A stretch of DNA of 64,000 bases from Solen grandis (Eukaryota > Mollusca > Bivalvia > Adapedonta > Solenidae). Both the position numbers and the translations under genes were made by a program. The notes under the pieces were generated by a model. It was not told where the DNA came from and ran no database searches. It saw only the letters and a program-made list of their open reading frames with translations. Below are positions 1 through 11,200 of this stretch, piece by piece. The stretch is from NCBI GenBank assembly GCA_021229015.1, contig CM037782.1, forward strand, positions 63,302,108 to 63,366,107, read 5' to 3'. How positions within the stretch are numbered: the first letter of the stretch is position 1; every line of letters begins with the position of its first letter.

Positions 1-375
1 GATGTTTTTCTGTTGATATTAATGGTTTGGAATAAATCGAGACTCTGAGGTGTTATCACAACGCCTCTTTAAATTTTGTTTTTGTAGTTGTTGGTAGAAG
101 TAGTAGTAATGTTACTAGGGGCAAAATAATCTTCGCATATACATGTATACGCACACGCTTTAAATATCGATTATCACATACAGTATTACGTTATTAAGTA
201 TCGACAATAGAAATACGTTTATATACAACGGACACGGCCATATCCGGACTGGACAATCATTGATTTATTTTTCTGTAGAAGGGTAATTTATAAATAACGA
301 ACAGATATATAGAGTTGTTGTTTTTTATTATTATTGTTACGAGTAATATATAAATATAAATATACAAAAGCGTGT

Positions 376-745
376 CTACAGTATCATAGGTAGGAGGTTC
401 ATCATTTTAGTCACTACCAAACGATCATTGCGTCGTCGATTTGGGCCAAATTCTTCCAAGATGAGTTTCAAGGTCTGTCCTCCGCAACGTTTTATAACGT
501 AATAAACTCAATACAACCCGCAAACGGTTGACGTCGACTGTTGTAACTGTCCTTCTACGCGTAAGTATTTTCTATCGAGAATGTTATCGAATCCGGCTTC
601 GTAATATTTAGGTTCATTTCCTAGAGAATCGAAATACTCGTAAGGTCCCCTGTACGAAAAATAGAAAACGGTCCAATGCTCTCCCGGGCCGTCGCTGGAA
701 TCGGTGTTACAAACGACGAAACGCCCCTTTTCTTCGCGTAGCTGA
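376..745 (-). pseudogene. Polinton/adintovirus-like adenain (C5 cysteine protease) remnant
   Basis: Reading the minus strand gives a protein segment of the adenovirus-protease family used by Maverick/Polinton elements and adintoviruses to mature capsid proteins. Visible in order are an FVVCNTD strand, the catalytic-His box GEHW (His codon at 676-678), the acidic box YFDSLG (Asp codon at 628-630) and the catalytic-Cys box VCGLY (Cys codon at 520-522). An in-frame TGA at 508-510 directly follows the Cys box; the same frame then runs on as plausible family C-terminus to a TAG at 376-378. The N-terminal 25 or so residues are missing, and at about 745 the sequence meets an opposite-strand ATPase fragment. 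I read it as a dead fossil. The family call rests on motif order and spacing, not on a search. Confidence 0.72.
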
Positions 746-748
746 TCG

Positions 749-948
749 GAATGGCAACGATTGTACGAGGACCTACAGTGTCGTTTTCCAACGATGGAGT
801 TTGTTCGTGGTATTTCTGACTAGATAAACGAGCCTACGTACGTAGACACGAAGAAAAGAAATTTGATCGTGTTTGACGACTTGATGACGGAAGCGAAATG
901 CGATCAGAGAATAGCGGATCTTTTCACCAAGGGAAGGCATCACGATAA
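749..948 (+). pseudogene. Polinton-type packaging ATPase (A32/FtsK-HerA-like) fragment
   Basis: The plus strand encodes about 66 residues resembling the middle of the Polinton packaging ATPase: EWQRLYEDLQ, then FPTMEFVRGI, then the Walker B strand LIVFDDLM (Asp-Asp codons at 875-880), then ADLFTKGRHHD. In the family this part lies downstream of the Walker A loop, which is absent here. A TAG at 821-823 interrupts the frame, and similarity stops at an A-run near 948. It is a broken piece; the start is simply where similarity begins, next to the protease fragment on the other strand. Confidence 0.68.
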
Positions 949-1469
949 AAAAAAACCTTTATAGTAAAGACTATGTTTTACAAATACATGAAAAGAACTT
1001 CACAAAGTTACTCAAACTTGTTGCAAAATATGCAGCCTTATTATGTATAATTCACAAGTATGATCATCATTTGATAAATCATTTAAGTTTTGCTTCATCT
1101 GTCTTTTATGAAATAAAGCAACAAGTATAGAGTGTACGACTGGGAGTACGCATGCGGTGGACCAAAAGGAAGGAAAGATAACAGTCATTTTAATTATGCA
1201 ATAACGTCATATTTTTTAATGAATACCAAATGATTAACCTATAACTGTACACACAACACACTTTTTTATATGACGGAATATATCATTTTCGTAGACTATA
1301 GTTGCCTCGCTAAGCTATTAACTTAATCATTTCATAATTTGCCGTGAAAAAAAATCTGCTTATTTAGTAAGTCTGTCTGTATATTGAAGACTAACTAATT
1401 AAGATGGATATTTCGTTGTAGGCATAGTCTCCCTCAAAATTACTTAGCTTTGGTACTGAGCATGCATTC

Positions 1470-1660
1470 CTGAAGGCGAAAGTACGATGACGGAAACATG
1501 ATGACGAAACACAAAAGTACGATGACGAAAACACGAAAATTGCGAAAGTACGATGACGAAAACACGATGATATAAATTCGATATTCGCATTTTCCTTCGT
1601 GTTTTCACGTTTTCGTAATGGTACCGTCGCGATTTCGTGTTTTGCGTTTAAAATTTCTCC
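1470..1660. repeat. short AC/GA-rich repeat cluster with inverted halves
   Basis: The motif CGAAAGTACGATGACGAAAA recurs about four times between 1476 and 1570, and its reverse-complement style (TCGTGTTTTC..) recurs at about 1600-1655, so the block has loosely inverted halves. The open frame over 1391-1798 on the minus strand is a by-product of this repeat. No gene is supported. Confidence 0.6.
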
Positions 1661-2289
1661 ATTCAAAGGCGAATATGCTAATGGCTCAACGGAATTCCGT
1701 AGAGTACTTACGATTGATCTCTTACAGGACGAATGATACAGGTCTGCAAATATATCGCCACCATCATCTATAAAATACCAGCCCAGATTGGAACGCATTA
1801 GCTGCCTTTAGTATAATGTACTAAAGGACATTGCTTTTAACACTTTAAATATATGATTTCAGGTATATAAAATCACTATCACATTGTGAATTATTTACTA
1901 CTTAATTGGCAATTTGATAGTCTTACGGTGGCATCGCCGTCAACACCATTGCATGACAGCAAAATAAAATCAAAATCTTAGGCACAAAATCCAAATGTGT
2001 TCAAATGAATTATGGGGCCAGTGACTGAATACGGTCAAACACGTGAATATTGTCAATCAAACAATGCGACATGAAACAAAATGGTGTCATCGGCACTGTG
2101 ACTGTAAAGATGTTATCTTTTATAGTTTAATGTTTATGGATTTATCGCAAGGCGTCGCTTGCAGTAATTTTTTTAAACATTTTTGAGTGTATGTGGTTTG
2201 AAAAGGAGGGTATATCTGACAAAAGTCAATTCAGAATAACACTTTTAACGAAAAAAAAAACACTTTTAACGAAACATGACAATAATTCT

Positions 2290-2753
2290 TCATCCAACAA
2301 TTGGCACCCCTAACGAGGCATCCCTCTCCAGAAGAAACCCTGCAAAGGAACTGTAACCATATCCGTTAAGATTCTTGTCCGCGTCGATGCTCATAATTGA
2401 CGCATTTTCCCCTTTCTGAAGATACAACACGGCCGTTTGACTTGACGTCTGGTCCGGAGATTCCTGACCACGGACATACATATACGACTGCGCAAGCCCG
2501 TTCTTTGCGATGATGTAATGAGCCGTGTGGATGTCATACGTCATCAACGTCGTTGAGAAGACGTAAGTACCGGAAACTGGCGCCATAAATTGCCCAACAC
2601 CGGGGTCGTAGGCGTTGCCAACGTTGGTCACTACGTTATCGAACGGAATGTTTTCATTGACACCGACGTGAAGTAAATGATCCGACAGGGTGGCGAAAAA
2701 CGCCGGAAGTTTCTCGATACTCATTTGCCGTCTGCTGACTGATTTATGGTTCA
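2290..2753 (-). CDS. C1q-domain protein, C-terminal exon
   Basis: This exon encodes a complete C1q (TNF-like) jelly-roll domain: PAFFATLSDHL at the start, then VTNVGNAYDPGVGQF, APVSGTYVFSTTL, HYIIAKNG, AVLYLQKGE and a closing SSFAGFLLE, followed by a stop at 2290. These match the conserved aromatic and Gly positions of the family. In bivalves such proteins are secreted, form trimers and act as pattern-recognition lectins; that role is inferred. An acceptor AG lies at about 2755, with other AGs shortly after; the AGs about 20 bases inside the exon give the phase that best fits the upstream exon. It pairs with the exon at 3245-3495. Confidence 0.88.
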
Positions 2754-2827
2754 CTGAAATGATTGAAATGTATAGAAATTGTATATGTGTGATGTTTTAT
2801 ATAATATTTAACTCCCCCACCCCTCTC

Positions 2828-2830
2828 TCT

Positions 2831-2869
<39 letters not shown>
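2828..2869. repeat. (CT)n microsatellite
   Basis: A run of about 20 CT units in the presumed intron of the C1q-domain gene; the short plus-strand frame over it is not a gene. Confidence 0.9.
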
Positions 2870-2871
<2 letters not shown>

Positions 2872-3244
2872 CTACAATAATATTAAATTACACCTTTAAA
2901 TGTCATAACAATGAGGTCAATAAGCATCCCAATGTCATACGTGTATATTGCATCATGCTTACTGTGTTGTCTACAGGATATTTATCCAGAAAATACCATC
3001 AGTCTGCAGAAATTGATTAAACGGACTTTCGAGAATCGGACTTTCTTTTTACCTGAAGATGATGTGGAATTTAAAAATTCATATATATTAACAGAACACA
3101 GTAGCAAATTTGCAATATACCTTTACTATGTATGTTCATGCTTGTTGGTAATCCCTGGGCCTGACTTCTATCGTTTTGTCCGATTCCTCCATCATGGTTT
3201 GACTGGGTATTTTTACATCCGTCTTTTCTCATCAAACTGTTCAC

Positions 3245-3495
3245 ATTCTTTCAAGCTTTAAGATTATTTTCGCTTGGTACAAGACGTGTTTCTGAAATTC
3301 TTTCTTTTCTTCGTGACAGCCTTGGTCACGTAACTCAAGATGGCCGACTTTATCACGGAGGAGAGCAATTTCTTCTTGCTGTTTCAAGTCGCGCATTTCC
3401 ATGAGCTGCACACGTTTGAGAAGGTCTGCGATAAGTTCCCCCTGTATCAGACTGACCATGTACAAGGACAGAAAAGCAAGCACATAATGCAACAA
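3245..3495 (-). CDS. C1q-domain protein, signal peptide and coiled-coil exon
   Basis: The minus frame starts with a hydrophobic stretch (HYVLAFLSLYMVSLIQG) that looks like a secretion signal, then a charged heptad-like region (LLKRVQLMEMRDLKQQEEI, HLELRDQG) suited to a trimerising coiled coil. This is the usual N-terminal part of short bivalve C1q proteins. A donor GT lies at 3244-3243. The frame has no ATG before the hydrophobic stretch; the first in-frame ATG is at 3459-3457 inside it. So the true start may be in an unseen upstream exon, or the start is altered. The frame opens after a TAG near 3517. Confidence 0.7.
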
Positions 3496-3605
3496 TATAT
3501 TGTATCCCCATGACTACCGGTCATTCAAATGAGTGCGTTCTGCATTATCTTTATCTGAGATAAAATGTTCGACTCAGATAAGGCTTGTTCCACTTTACTC
3601 GAAAA

Positions 3606-3660
3606 CGAAATTGGCCATTGAAAATAAGGAGTGTGTGGCCATTGAAAATAAGGAGTGTGT
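3606..3660 (+). repeat. 24-bp tandem duplication
   Basis: The phrase GGCCATTGAAAATAAGGAGT(GTGT) occurs twice in a row without change, upstream of the C1q gene start. It looks like recent slippage. Confidence 0.75.
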
Positions 3661-3964
3661 ACAGTACGGCATAAATTATAAGATACACGTGCAATACTAT
3701 GTTATCGTATGGTGGCATATTTCTGCCAGCCTCTTATCCACTTAATTAGCTATGTCGAAAAAAATTCTGAAAATTTGTCACATATTCAGTTAGTATCTGG
3801 CAAGTAGAACATTTTCCGTGAAGTTATCCACTGAGGTATTTGAACATGCCTAGATATCTGTTAGTGCCCACTACTGCCAATAACATATTCACTTAGGTTA
3901 ACTCGATATCATAATTTTTTCCAGATAATTATTTGAAAAATAAATGCTTGTTATCCACATGACA

Positions 3965-4400
3965 ACAATGATTTTCTATGTTTAATCAGTTCAAAAGTCA
4001 CCTCATATATAGTCTACAATGCTGATCAAACCTCACCCTCTTTACTAGTTCTGTGGATATATGCTAAAAACTTTTTTGTTAATATCAAACACAATTATAT
4101 TATAGTTAATTTTCCATTTATTTAACCTTTATGCAATGTTTAAGCTGAAATATTAGTTGTAAACAATGATTTTCTATGTTTAACCAGTTTAAAAATCACC
4201 TCATATATAGTCCACAATGCTGATCAAACTTCAACCTCTTTATTCTGTGGATATGTTAAAAACTTCTTTGTTAGTCTCAATGTAATTATAGTTAATTTTC
4301 CATTCCTTTAACTTATATGCATTGTTTAAGCTAAAATATGAGTTGTAAACAATGATTTTCTGTGTTTAATCAGTTTAAAAGTAACCTACAGGGGCTGTTC
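3965..4400 (+). repeat. tandem repeat, about 186-198 bp unit, 2.3 copies
   Basis: The string ACAATGATTTTCT starts units at 3965, 4163 and 4349. Each unit carries CCTCATATATAGTC, TCTGTGGATAT, AGTTAATTTTCCAT and GTTTAAGCT..AAATAT in the same order; the third unit breaks off near 4395. Divergence is modest. No coding content. Confidence 0.85.
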
Positions 4401-4865
4401 TAAAATCTGAAATCTAAAACCCTTTTTATTCTGTGAATAGTTACCAAAATACCTCATTGAGACATCTTTATTGCATAATTTGAGGCATTTTTTCTTACAC
4501 TTTTTACTTTTTTCAGTGCTCTAGCAAAAAAATATTATTGTGCATAGATATATTCTTTAGACTTAATAAAACTAGTCGTGAAATGTACTGTATACTGGTA
4601 TCACGAAGCTAGATATTCACATCTCTGCTGATATGGATGAGGCCATATAATGACAGAAATGTCATATTAGGATGTATTCTAAATATACAATATATGATAA
4701 TATTGGCATAGATGTCCTGATCATATCAAAAATATGATTTACGTTAATAAACGTTTTACATGCCTTTAAATCCAAATCCCTCTTTTTTTCTGTTAAAATC
4801 CTGTATCTGCGTTGGGTTTCCACAGAGACCATATTTTCAAATTACAGGTATATACATATATATAT

Positions 4866-6446
4866 CAGGCCCGGATCCAGAATTTTTCCACTGGGGTGGG
4901 GGCCAAAGTCTGAATGTGATGTGAATGCTAGGGAGTCCGGGGCATGCCCCCCCCCCCCCCCCCCCCAGGAGAAAGGCTGAAAGGTATCTGGGGATAAAAG
5001 TGAAGTTTTGTTTTGTTTTTGTTTTTTTTACTTGAAGACCATGGATCTAATGCCTAGGTCCCACTGGAGAAAAATCATCGGCCATGTGGAAATACACAAA
5101 TTTTCTCCCGATGGCACCAAGTGTTTCAGCCAAAAGACGGAGCATTCCCATGAGAAGCTTCGGGATTGGTCCGTTGAAACGTTCACTGATGTTTCGGTTA
5201 TGGTACAATGGCCTTGTATTATCGGGGATGGCTCCCGATGCTCGTGAATTTTTTCCGATGATTGTGGAAGGTGCCCCGGAGCTTCACCGAATTTGAAACA
5301 TCATCTGGGGAATATCCCCGTAGATTAGGGGATGTATCGTTGTATCGAACCATCCTGGATGCCTCGGGGAAGCTTATCGAGATTATGAGAATTTGCTGAT
5401 GGACAAAATCAAGGGTAGACTTTCGGGGGTTTATGAGAATGCCCCCAGGAATGTCCCATGGCCTTTTTGACCGTCTCAGTTTGTTTTTTTTTGTTGTTTT
5501 TTGTTTTTTTTGCGAATATTCTGAGATTCTATCAGAAGATCTGGAATGTGTCACAGAAAGGTCGCCGAACCTTCGAGACATCACCGAAGCCTAGGGTGTT
5601 CCTCGGAGGAAAAAATATTTCGCTGAAGCTCCGTGAATGCTACCCAGGAGCTTCCGGAAAGCTATGCGTATGTTTCCCAGGCCTGTTTTCCCCGATAAAA
5701 CTTCGAGAACATGCAGGGAAAAATTTCAATGCAAGCAATGAAGTTCTCACGATGACTCCACATGGCTCGCAACGCTTTCGAAGCTTCCGCGGGACACAAG
5801 GGATTCTGTTCCAGACGCCTCCCGAGGCTCATCAATTTCCATCGGGATTACATCCCCTAGGCAAAAAATGTCAAGTGGGACTGAGCCTTGAGCGATATAA
5901 TCTTATAAGCCATGTTTTTGAATAACTACTGTGCAATAGTATTTGACTACAGTTGTATTTTTAAAAAAATGACGGTAGTATAGGGGGGGGGGGAGACTGG
6001 CATAAAAAATAATAAGTTCTTTTTGGACCCCCCCCCCCCCCCCCCCCGAAAAAACAACAACAACAACAAAACAAAACAGTGACTTATTACAATAATACTT
6101 AAAAAATTTATGTAAAAATAGTAAAGCTGATGACATTTAGAAACACAGCCATGTAAATTTCTCTCAATCAGTGAACGTGTCTGCAGTACCCTAAACACAT
6201 GCTTATCACACAGTCATGGACGACTGCCGATTCGGATTACCTACACATTAACAGCAGGAGGCCATAAATCTATAGAAGTCTGGCTGGTCGGGTGGTTATG
6301 CGGGTGGTTAAGTTTGGGGCCCACGATGGGGATTTCCTCTAGACAACACAACTATGATGTAATCAAGGGATTTTATAGCCTTGAAAAATGTATGACCAGG
6401 GAAGCTGGGGGGGGCCTGCCCCCTTCCCCCGCTGGATCCGGGCCTG
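4866..6446. mobile_element. non-autonomous DNA transposon with exact 15-bp terminal inverted repeats
   Basis: The block begins CAGGCCCGGATCCAG (4866-4880) and ends with its exact reverse complement CTGGATCCGGGCCTG (6432-6446). Sub-terminal parts also mirror each other (G-runs and C-runs near 4905-4965 and 6405-6430). A CAG..CTG end in TA-rich flanks fits a hAT-type element; an 8-bp target duplication cannot be called with confidence because both flanks are TA repeats. No transposase is encoded. It contains an inner block at 5052-5887 and homopolymer G and C runs at 5981-5992 and 6029-6048. Confidence 0.72.
5052..5887. repeat. nested inner element with imperfect inverted ends
   Basis: GCCTAGGTCCCACT at the left matches the reverse complement of AGTGGGACTGAGCC at the right in 11 of 14 positions. 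The inside has a different base style (GC-rich phrases such as CCGATG, CTTCCG, CCCCGG repeated with much variation) from the surrounding transposon, as if inserted secondarily. Frames of 121-155 codons inside it show no recognisable protein. Confidence 0.4.
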
Positions 6447-7175
6447 TATGTATATGTATATGTTGCTTGTTTGGTATGATTATGTAATATCCTACCAATT
6501 GATAGCAATAACAATATGGCGACTATTCAAACGTCTATAATGTAGAACTTGCTAAACATTCATGTTTTTCTCTTGGGAAAAGCAAAATTTTGCCGAAATA
6601 TTGAATAAGAGTGAATTTAAATTGCTTATTTTATTATTTCCCTCTGGAAAATCAGCATAAATTTATTAAATGTATGCATGTCTTTCATTAGATCACATAC
6701 GCTGCATATGTCTGTGCCGACGCTGATGTAGAACAAGATATCACTAAATCGATAAAATCAACATCAGAATTCTAAGTTTTTTATCAAAGTTAATCTATTT
6801 TTCCAGTGTCTTTTGTTTGTGCTATTGATCCTAACCCTAACCTTGAACTTAATATCAAATAGAATATCTCCTGCCTCATTAGACCAGGGACTGTCCTAAC
6901 CTCACATACTTATTGTAATACAATCATTTAAAAATGTCTGTCAAAATAGTTTTCGTAAAATACAGATCTAAGAGTTCTAAAGTTCACCAGATTCTAGAGA
7001 AGAATAGTCTAAAATTTGCCTTTTGTTTCCGTCCGTTCAGGTAATTTCATTTCATACCTTCAATTAAAGTCGAACAGACTGTACTGCAGAACCAGAACAC
7101 ATAACCCGACAATCAAGAAAAAGTAACTCTTGGATGTTGGTGATTATTAATTTTTTGAACGTATAACTAGAGAAG

Positions 7176-7341
7176 ATGCAGCGTCCGTATAGACCATACA
7201 ATGAACATTACAGAGGTGGTGGTCGTTTTCCTAACCACAGAAGTAATTTTAATGAGAATCGACCCCGATTTCATGGTCTCACAGCCGCCAGAGCCCAACA
7301 TCCTCCCAGAGCACACCCACAGGACCCAGAGCATCAACAGA
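7176..7341 (+). CDS. zinc-finger gene, candidate first coding exon
   Basis: ATG at 7176 in a fair context (GAAGATGC) opens a frame rich in Arg, Pro, His, Asn and Gly (MQRPYRPYNEHYRGGGRF, then NENRPRFHG), the style of an RNA-binding protein N-terminus. Unspliced it stops at 7347. A donor A|GTTTGT at 7341 leaves one base, the phase needed by the next exon at 14491. The donor is weak, and a 7.1-kb intron holding a LINE separates them, so linkage is probable rather than shown. Confidence 0.5.
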
Positions 7342-8179
7342 GTTTGTGATTTTTATTCATAGAAAAACAAAACAAATTTCATTAAATTGCTTTTTTCCTT
7401 TATTTACATGTAAGAAAAGTAAATGAAGTGGATTATCAATCGCCCAGGTATTTTGCTACATTTTCTGACCCATTCCCTACATAGGGGTTCGGCACATATA
7501 ATTTTGTTTACAAAAAAACATATGCAAGGGATTGGAACTTGCTGAATGTCAATTTCTACCTTACCAGTGAAATTCCCTTGTCCAGTTATCAAATGAAAAC
7601 ACAGTATTTAGGAATATCTTGGTTCCTGACACAAGCTTTGAAAAGGCATCCCCCTCCAAGAAAATCACATAAAAATTCCACTCCAATCACTCTTTTCCTG
7701 GACATCGTCCCATACATTCTCAAAAAAGGGTCATTTTTCGTTGGTCAGACACAACCGTGTCACAGGTGATTCCCAGTGTAATCAGCAAATAACACACATT
7801 TCGTACATTTTAACAATTTCAAACAAGTTCAATAAAGAATCCAAAGATATATATCACCATCTTACAGGTGTTTCATCTTATACAGTTCAGCACTCTTTTA
7901 TTTTCGAAATTTGCCAAAAGTTTCCAATATTCTTTTTCATACAACCATTTTGGTCACATAACTATATTTTTGTATTTTGAAACCTGATTCCCATTATGCA
8001 GGATTTGATTGGCGAAGCCGAGATAGTCGATCATCCCACGGCCAATGAAATCCTGCATACTAGACCTAGAAATTTTAAGTGGCAGTTGCACTTTTACAGA
8101 TAATCTTTGTTTTCTGTTCATGCATATATATGCCACAGGTAACCCTAATCCAAACACTGGCCCAAATCTGTCACCTCCT

Positions 8180-8228
<49 letters not shown>

Positions 8229-11200
8229 AGGTTCTATATAGAAACCCCGTTTATTTTCCCCGTAATAGAGTACACAGGGTCGGGGCCATCCCCATGTACC
8301 CTTACAAATCATGTCAAGTGTTATTATAGAAAGTGTTACAACAACACAAAGCAAATATCATTTTAAATAAATAACAAAATATAAGTACACTATATATGCA
8401 ATAAAAAAAAAATGCTATTTTTTCCCCCTTATTGTCCATAATATCTAAAAACTTTCAAAATTACAAAAAATTAATTCATCTTTTAATATCATGTCTATGT
8501 TGTTCAGAATAGAGTATTTCAATGCAAAATTAATACTACTTATGCTTCGTTTTTGTGTGTCAAACTTAAAATTATTTCTATATTTCCAAATCGCCCATTT
8601 AGTTTCATAGAGAACATAATCATATCTGCCAAGTTTAAAGTTTTTATAAAAACCAAAAGAATATTTTCAAAAGTTAACTCATATATCTCTTTGCAAAGTT
8701 CAAATATAAATTTTAAAATCTTTTCAGCGACTAATAATATTGGTTTTACAGAACAACATCCAAAAAATAAATGATATAGTGTTTCTCTTTCTTTTTTGCA
8801 AAAATTACATAGTCCGCATGACAGATTCATTAACTGCAATTTGTGTTCCGTAAATACTATATTGTGCAGCATTTTCCATTGAAATTGTTTTGCCTTGACA
8901 GAAGACGGAGATATTTTAATATTTAGCCATATGTTCCTCCACGATATATAATTTAATTCTTTTCCAATTTTTTCTTCACATTTAGTTTCAGTTTTTGATT
9001 TCTCCAAATTTAAAGTTTCAAACATAGATTTAATTAATCCTATAGACAATTTGCTAAAATGCACTTCTTTATGCTTAGCATTTTTAATAATAAGTCCATC
9101 AAGATATAGTTTGTTTTTAAATTGTTTAGAAATAGTACTAGATCTTAAATTGTCAACGTATTTCACCGGAATAGCGTGTTTTAACCTACTCCATTCAGCT
9201 ATCCAATTCCTCTTAATTTCGAGTTTTTGAAAAATTTGATCTGTGTTTTTGAAAGATTTTTTGACTTCATCCCAAATGTCCCTAAGATAAAAAATCTTGC
9301 TTTTTGTAAAGGAATGATAAAATACAGGTTTCCCATTATATAATATTTCATGATTTCCAAACAAATTTAAGCTTAGAATATTATCAATGTTGGAATTATT
9401 TCGTATACGGAAATCTATCCAGGCGAAAATAAGATCCTTATAAAATTCTGAAATGTTCTCAATGTTTAAACCTTCTATTGACGTACACCTGCATAAAAAG
9501 AAATCTATCGAAAAAAAATTATCCACGTGTTTTAAATAATGTTTTCCAATTATATTCCAATTGTCTAAGTCCGCCTTTATAATTTTGTAGCACGTTTTAA
9601 TATTCATATATTTTACATAGTTGCTTATATCTGGTACATCTAGCCCCCCCTTTTCAATTTTCATTGAGACCTTTTCCCTCGAGACCAGTGCCTTTTTACC
9701 TCCCCAAAGAAAATCATTAATTTTATTTTTTTTTTTGGAATTCCTTTGTTAAATCTCGTGACTTCCATATTTGTAGACATGATTTTATCTTATTTATTTT
9801 TTCCAGCCAAATTGCATCATTATCAATTCCATAACCATGACATACTCCCAATGTTTTAACAAATGTCTTTGTCCATGTAATATTCCCATATTTTGGCTTT
9901 TGATATTTTGACTTGCCTATAAATAGACCTGTCGTTTTTTGTTTATTCATTTTTGCACCAGATGCTTTTTCATATGTTTCAAGTATATCAAAAACATAAT
10001 TTAGACAATTTTCATTCTCCACAAATAGCTGAGTGTCATCTACGAATTGATTTACTTTTGCCTGTCTATATTCTTCATTATCTACGGGTAAACTAATGCC
10101 TTTTATATTTTCATTTTTCCTTATCGCGCCCGACATAGCCTCTGCCTGTATAATGTATAGTAGAGGCGCGAGTGGACAGCCTTGTTTTATTGAGCGGGTA
10201 ATTTTGAAAAAGTCTGAAATAAAACCATTAGTTTGAATAGCCGTTTTAGAATGTTTTAAGAACATATGAACCCATGATCTAAATAGTTTCCCAAACCCAA
10301 ACTTGTTTAAACATTTATCAATCCATTCCCATTCTTGCCTGTCGAAAGCTTTTGTCTGATCTAAAAAGATAATAATACCCTCTTGATTGTTTCGGTCCGA
10401 ATATTCGATAACATCCTGAATAAACCTATTTGCATCGCTAATGTATCTGCCTTCAACATACCCTTTTTAATCCGTGTTTATTATTTTCGGTAATATAGGC
10501 TTAATTCTATTGGAGACACATCTTGCCAAAATTTTGTAATCAACATTTAATAGGGTTATTGGTCTCCAATTTTTTAAATTTTCTCGTTCACCACTTTTAT
10601 AAATGAGTGAGAGGACTCCTTTATATTGTGTATTGGATAGCATTTCTTCCTTCATACACTCCCTTAAAACCCGCATAAAGTCATTTTTTATCAAATACCA
10701 AAATGTTTGATACCATTCAGCTATAATCCCGTCTTCCCCAGGAGATTTATTTTTCTTAAATTTCTTTATTGCGTCATAGACCTCTTTCTCCTCAATTTGT
10801 CTTTCTAACCTGACCGATTCTTCTCTTGATATCGATTTGTCAATATTTTCCAATAATCTATCTGCCGCATTATTATCAATACCTTCTGAAGTAAATAATG
10901 ATTTATAAAACATAACCTGCTCTGTGAGTATTGAACTTATATCAGTTTTAATTTGACCATTTGCACACTTAATTTTTGTCCAAAGCTTCTGTTGACCTCT
11001 TTTTTTCTCTAATTCAAAAAAATATTTCGTAGGTTTTTCATTATTTTAAAAAAATTGCTTCGACCGGATAATTGCTGCCTCAGCTTTTTTCTCATATATT
11101 AACTTAATTTGATTTCGTAAAAAATCTATCTTACTTTCATCGTTCGATTGCAGTAAGGATTCTAACTCTTTTTCGAGATTTGTAATATTTGTATTTTTAT

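Noticed and set aside
5219..5925. Genes of 121 and 155 codons inside the inverted-end element
   Set aside because: No recognisable protein features, low-complexity Lys/Phe runs from T-tracts, and they overlap on opposite strands.
6829..6842. CTAACCCTAACC, a telomere-like hexamer pair
   Set aside because: Only two units in ordinary sequence; chance is enough.
8045..8366. Open frames with poly-Phe or poly-Lys
   Set aside because: They read the poly-T/poly-A tail of the LINE.
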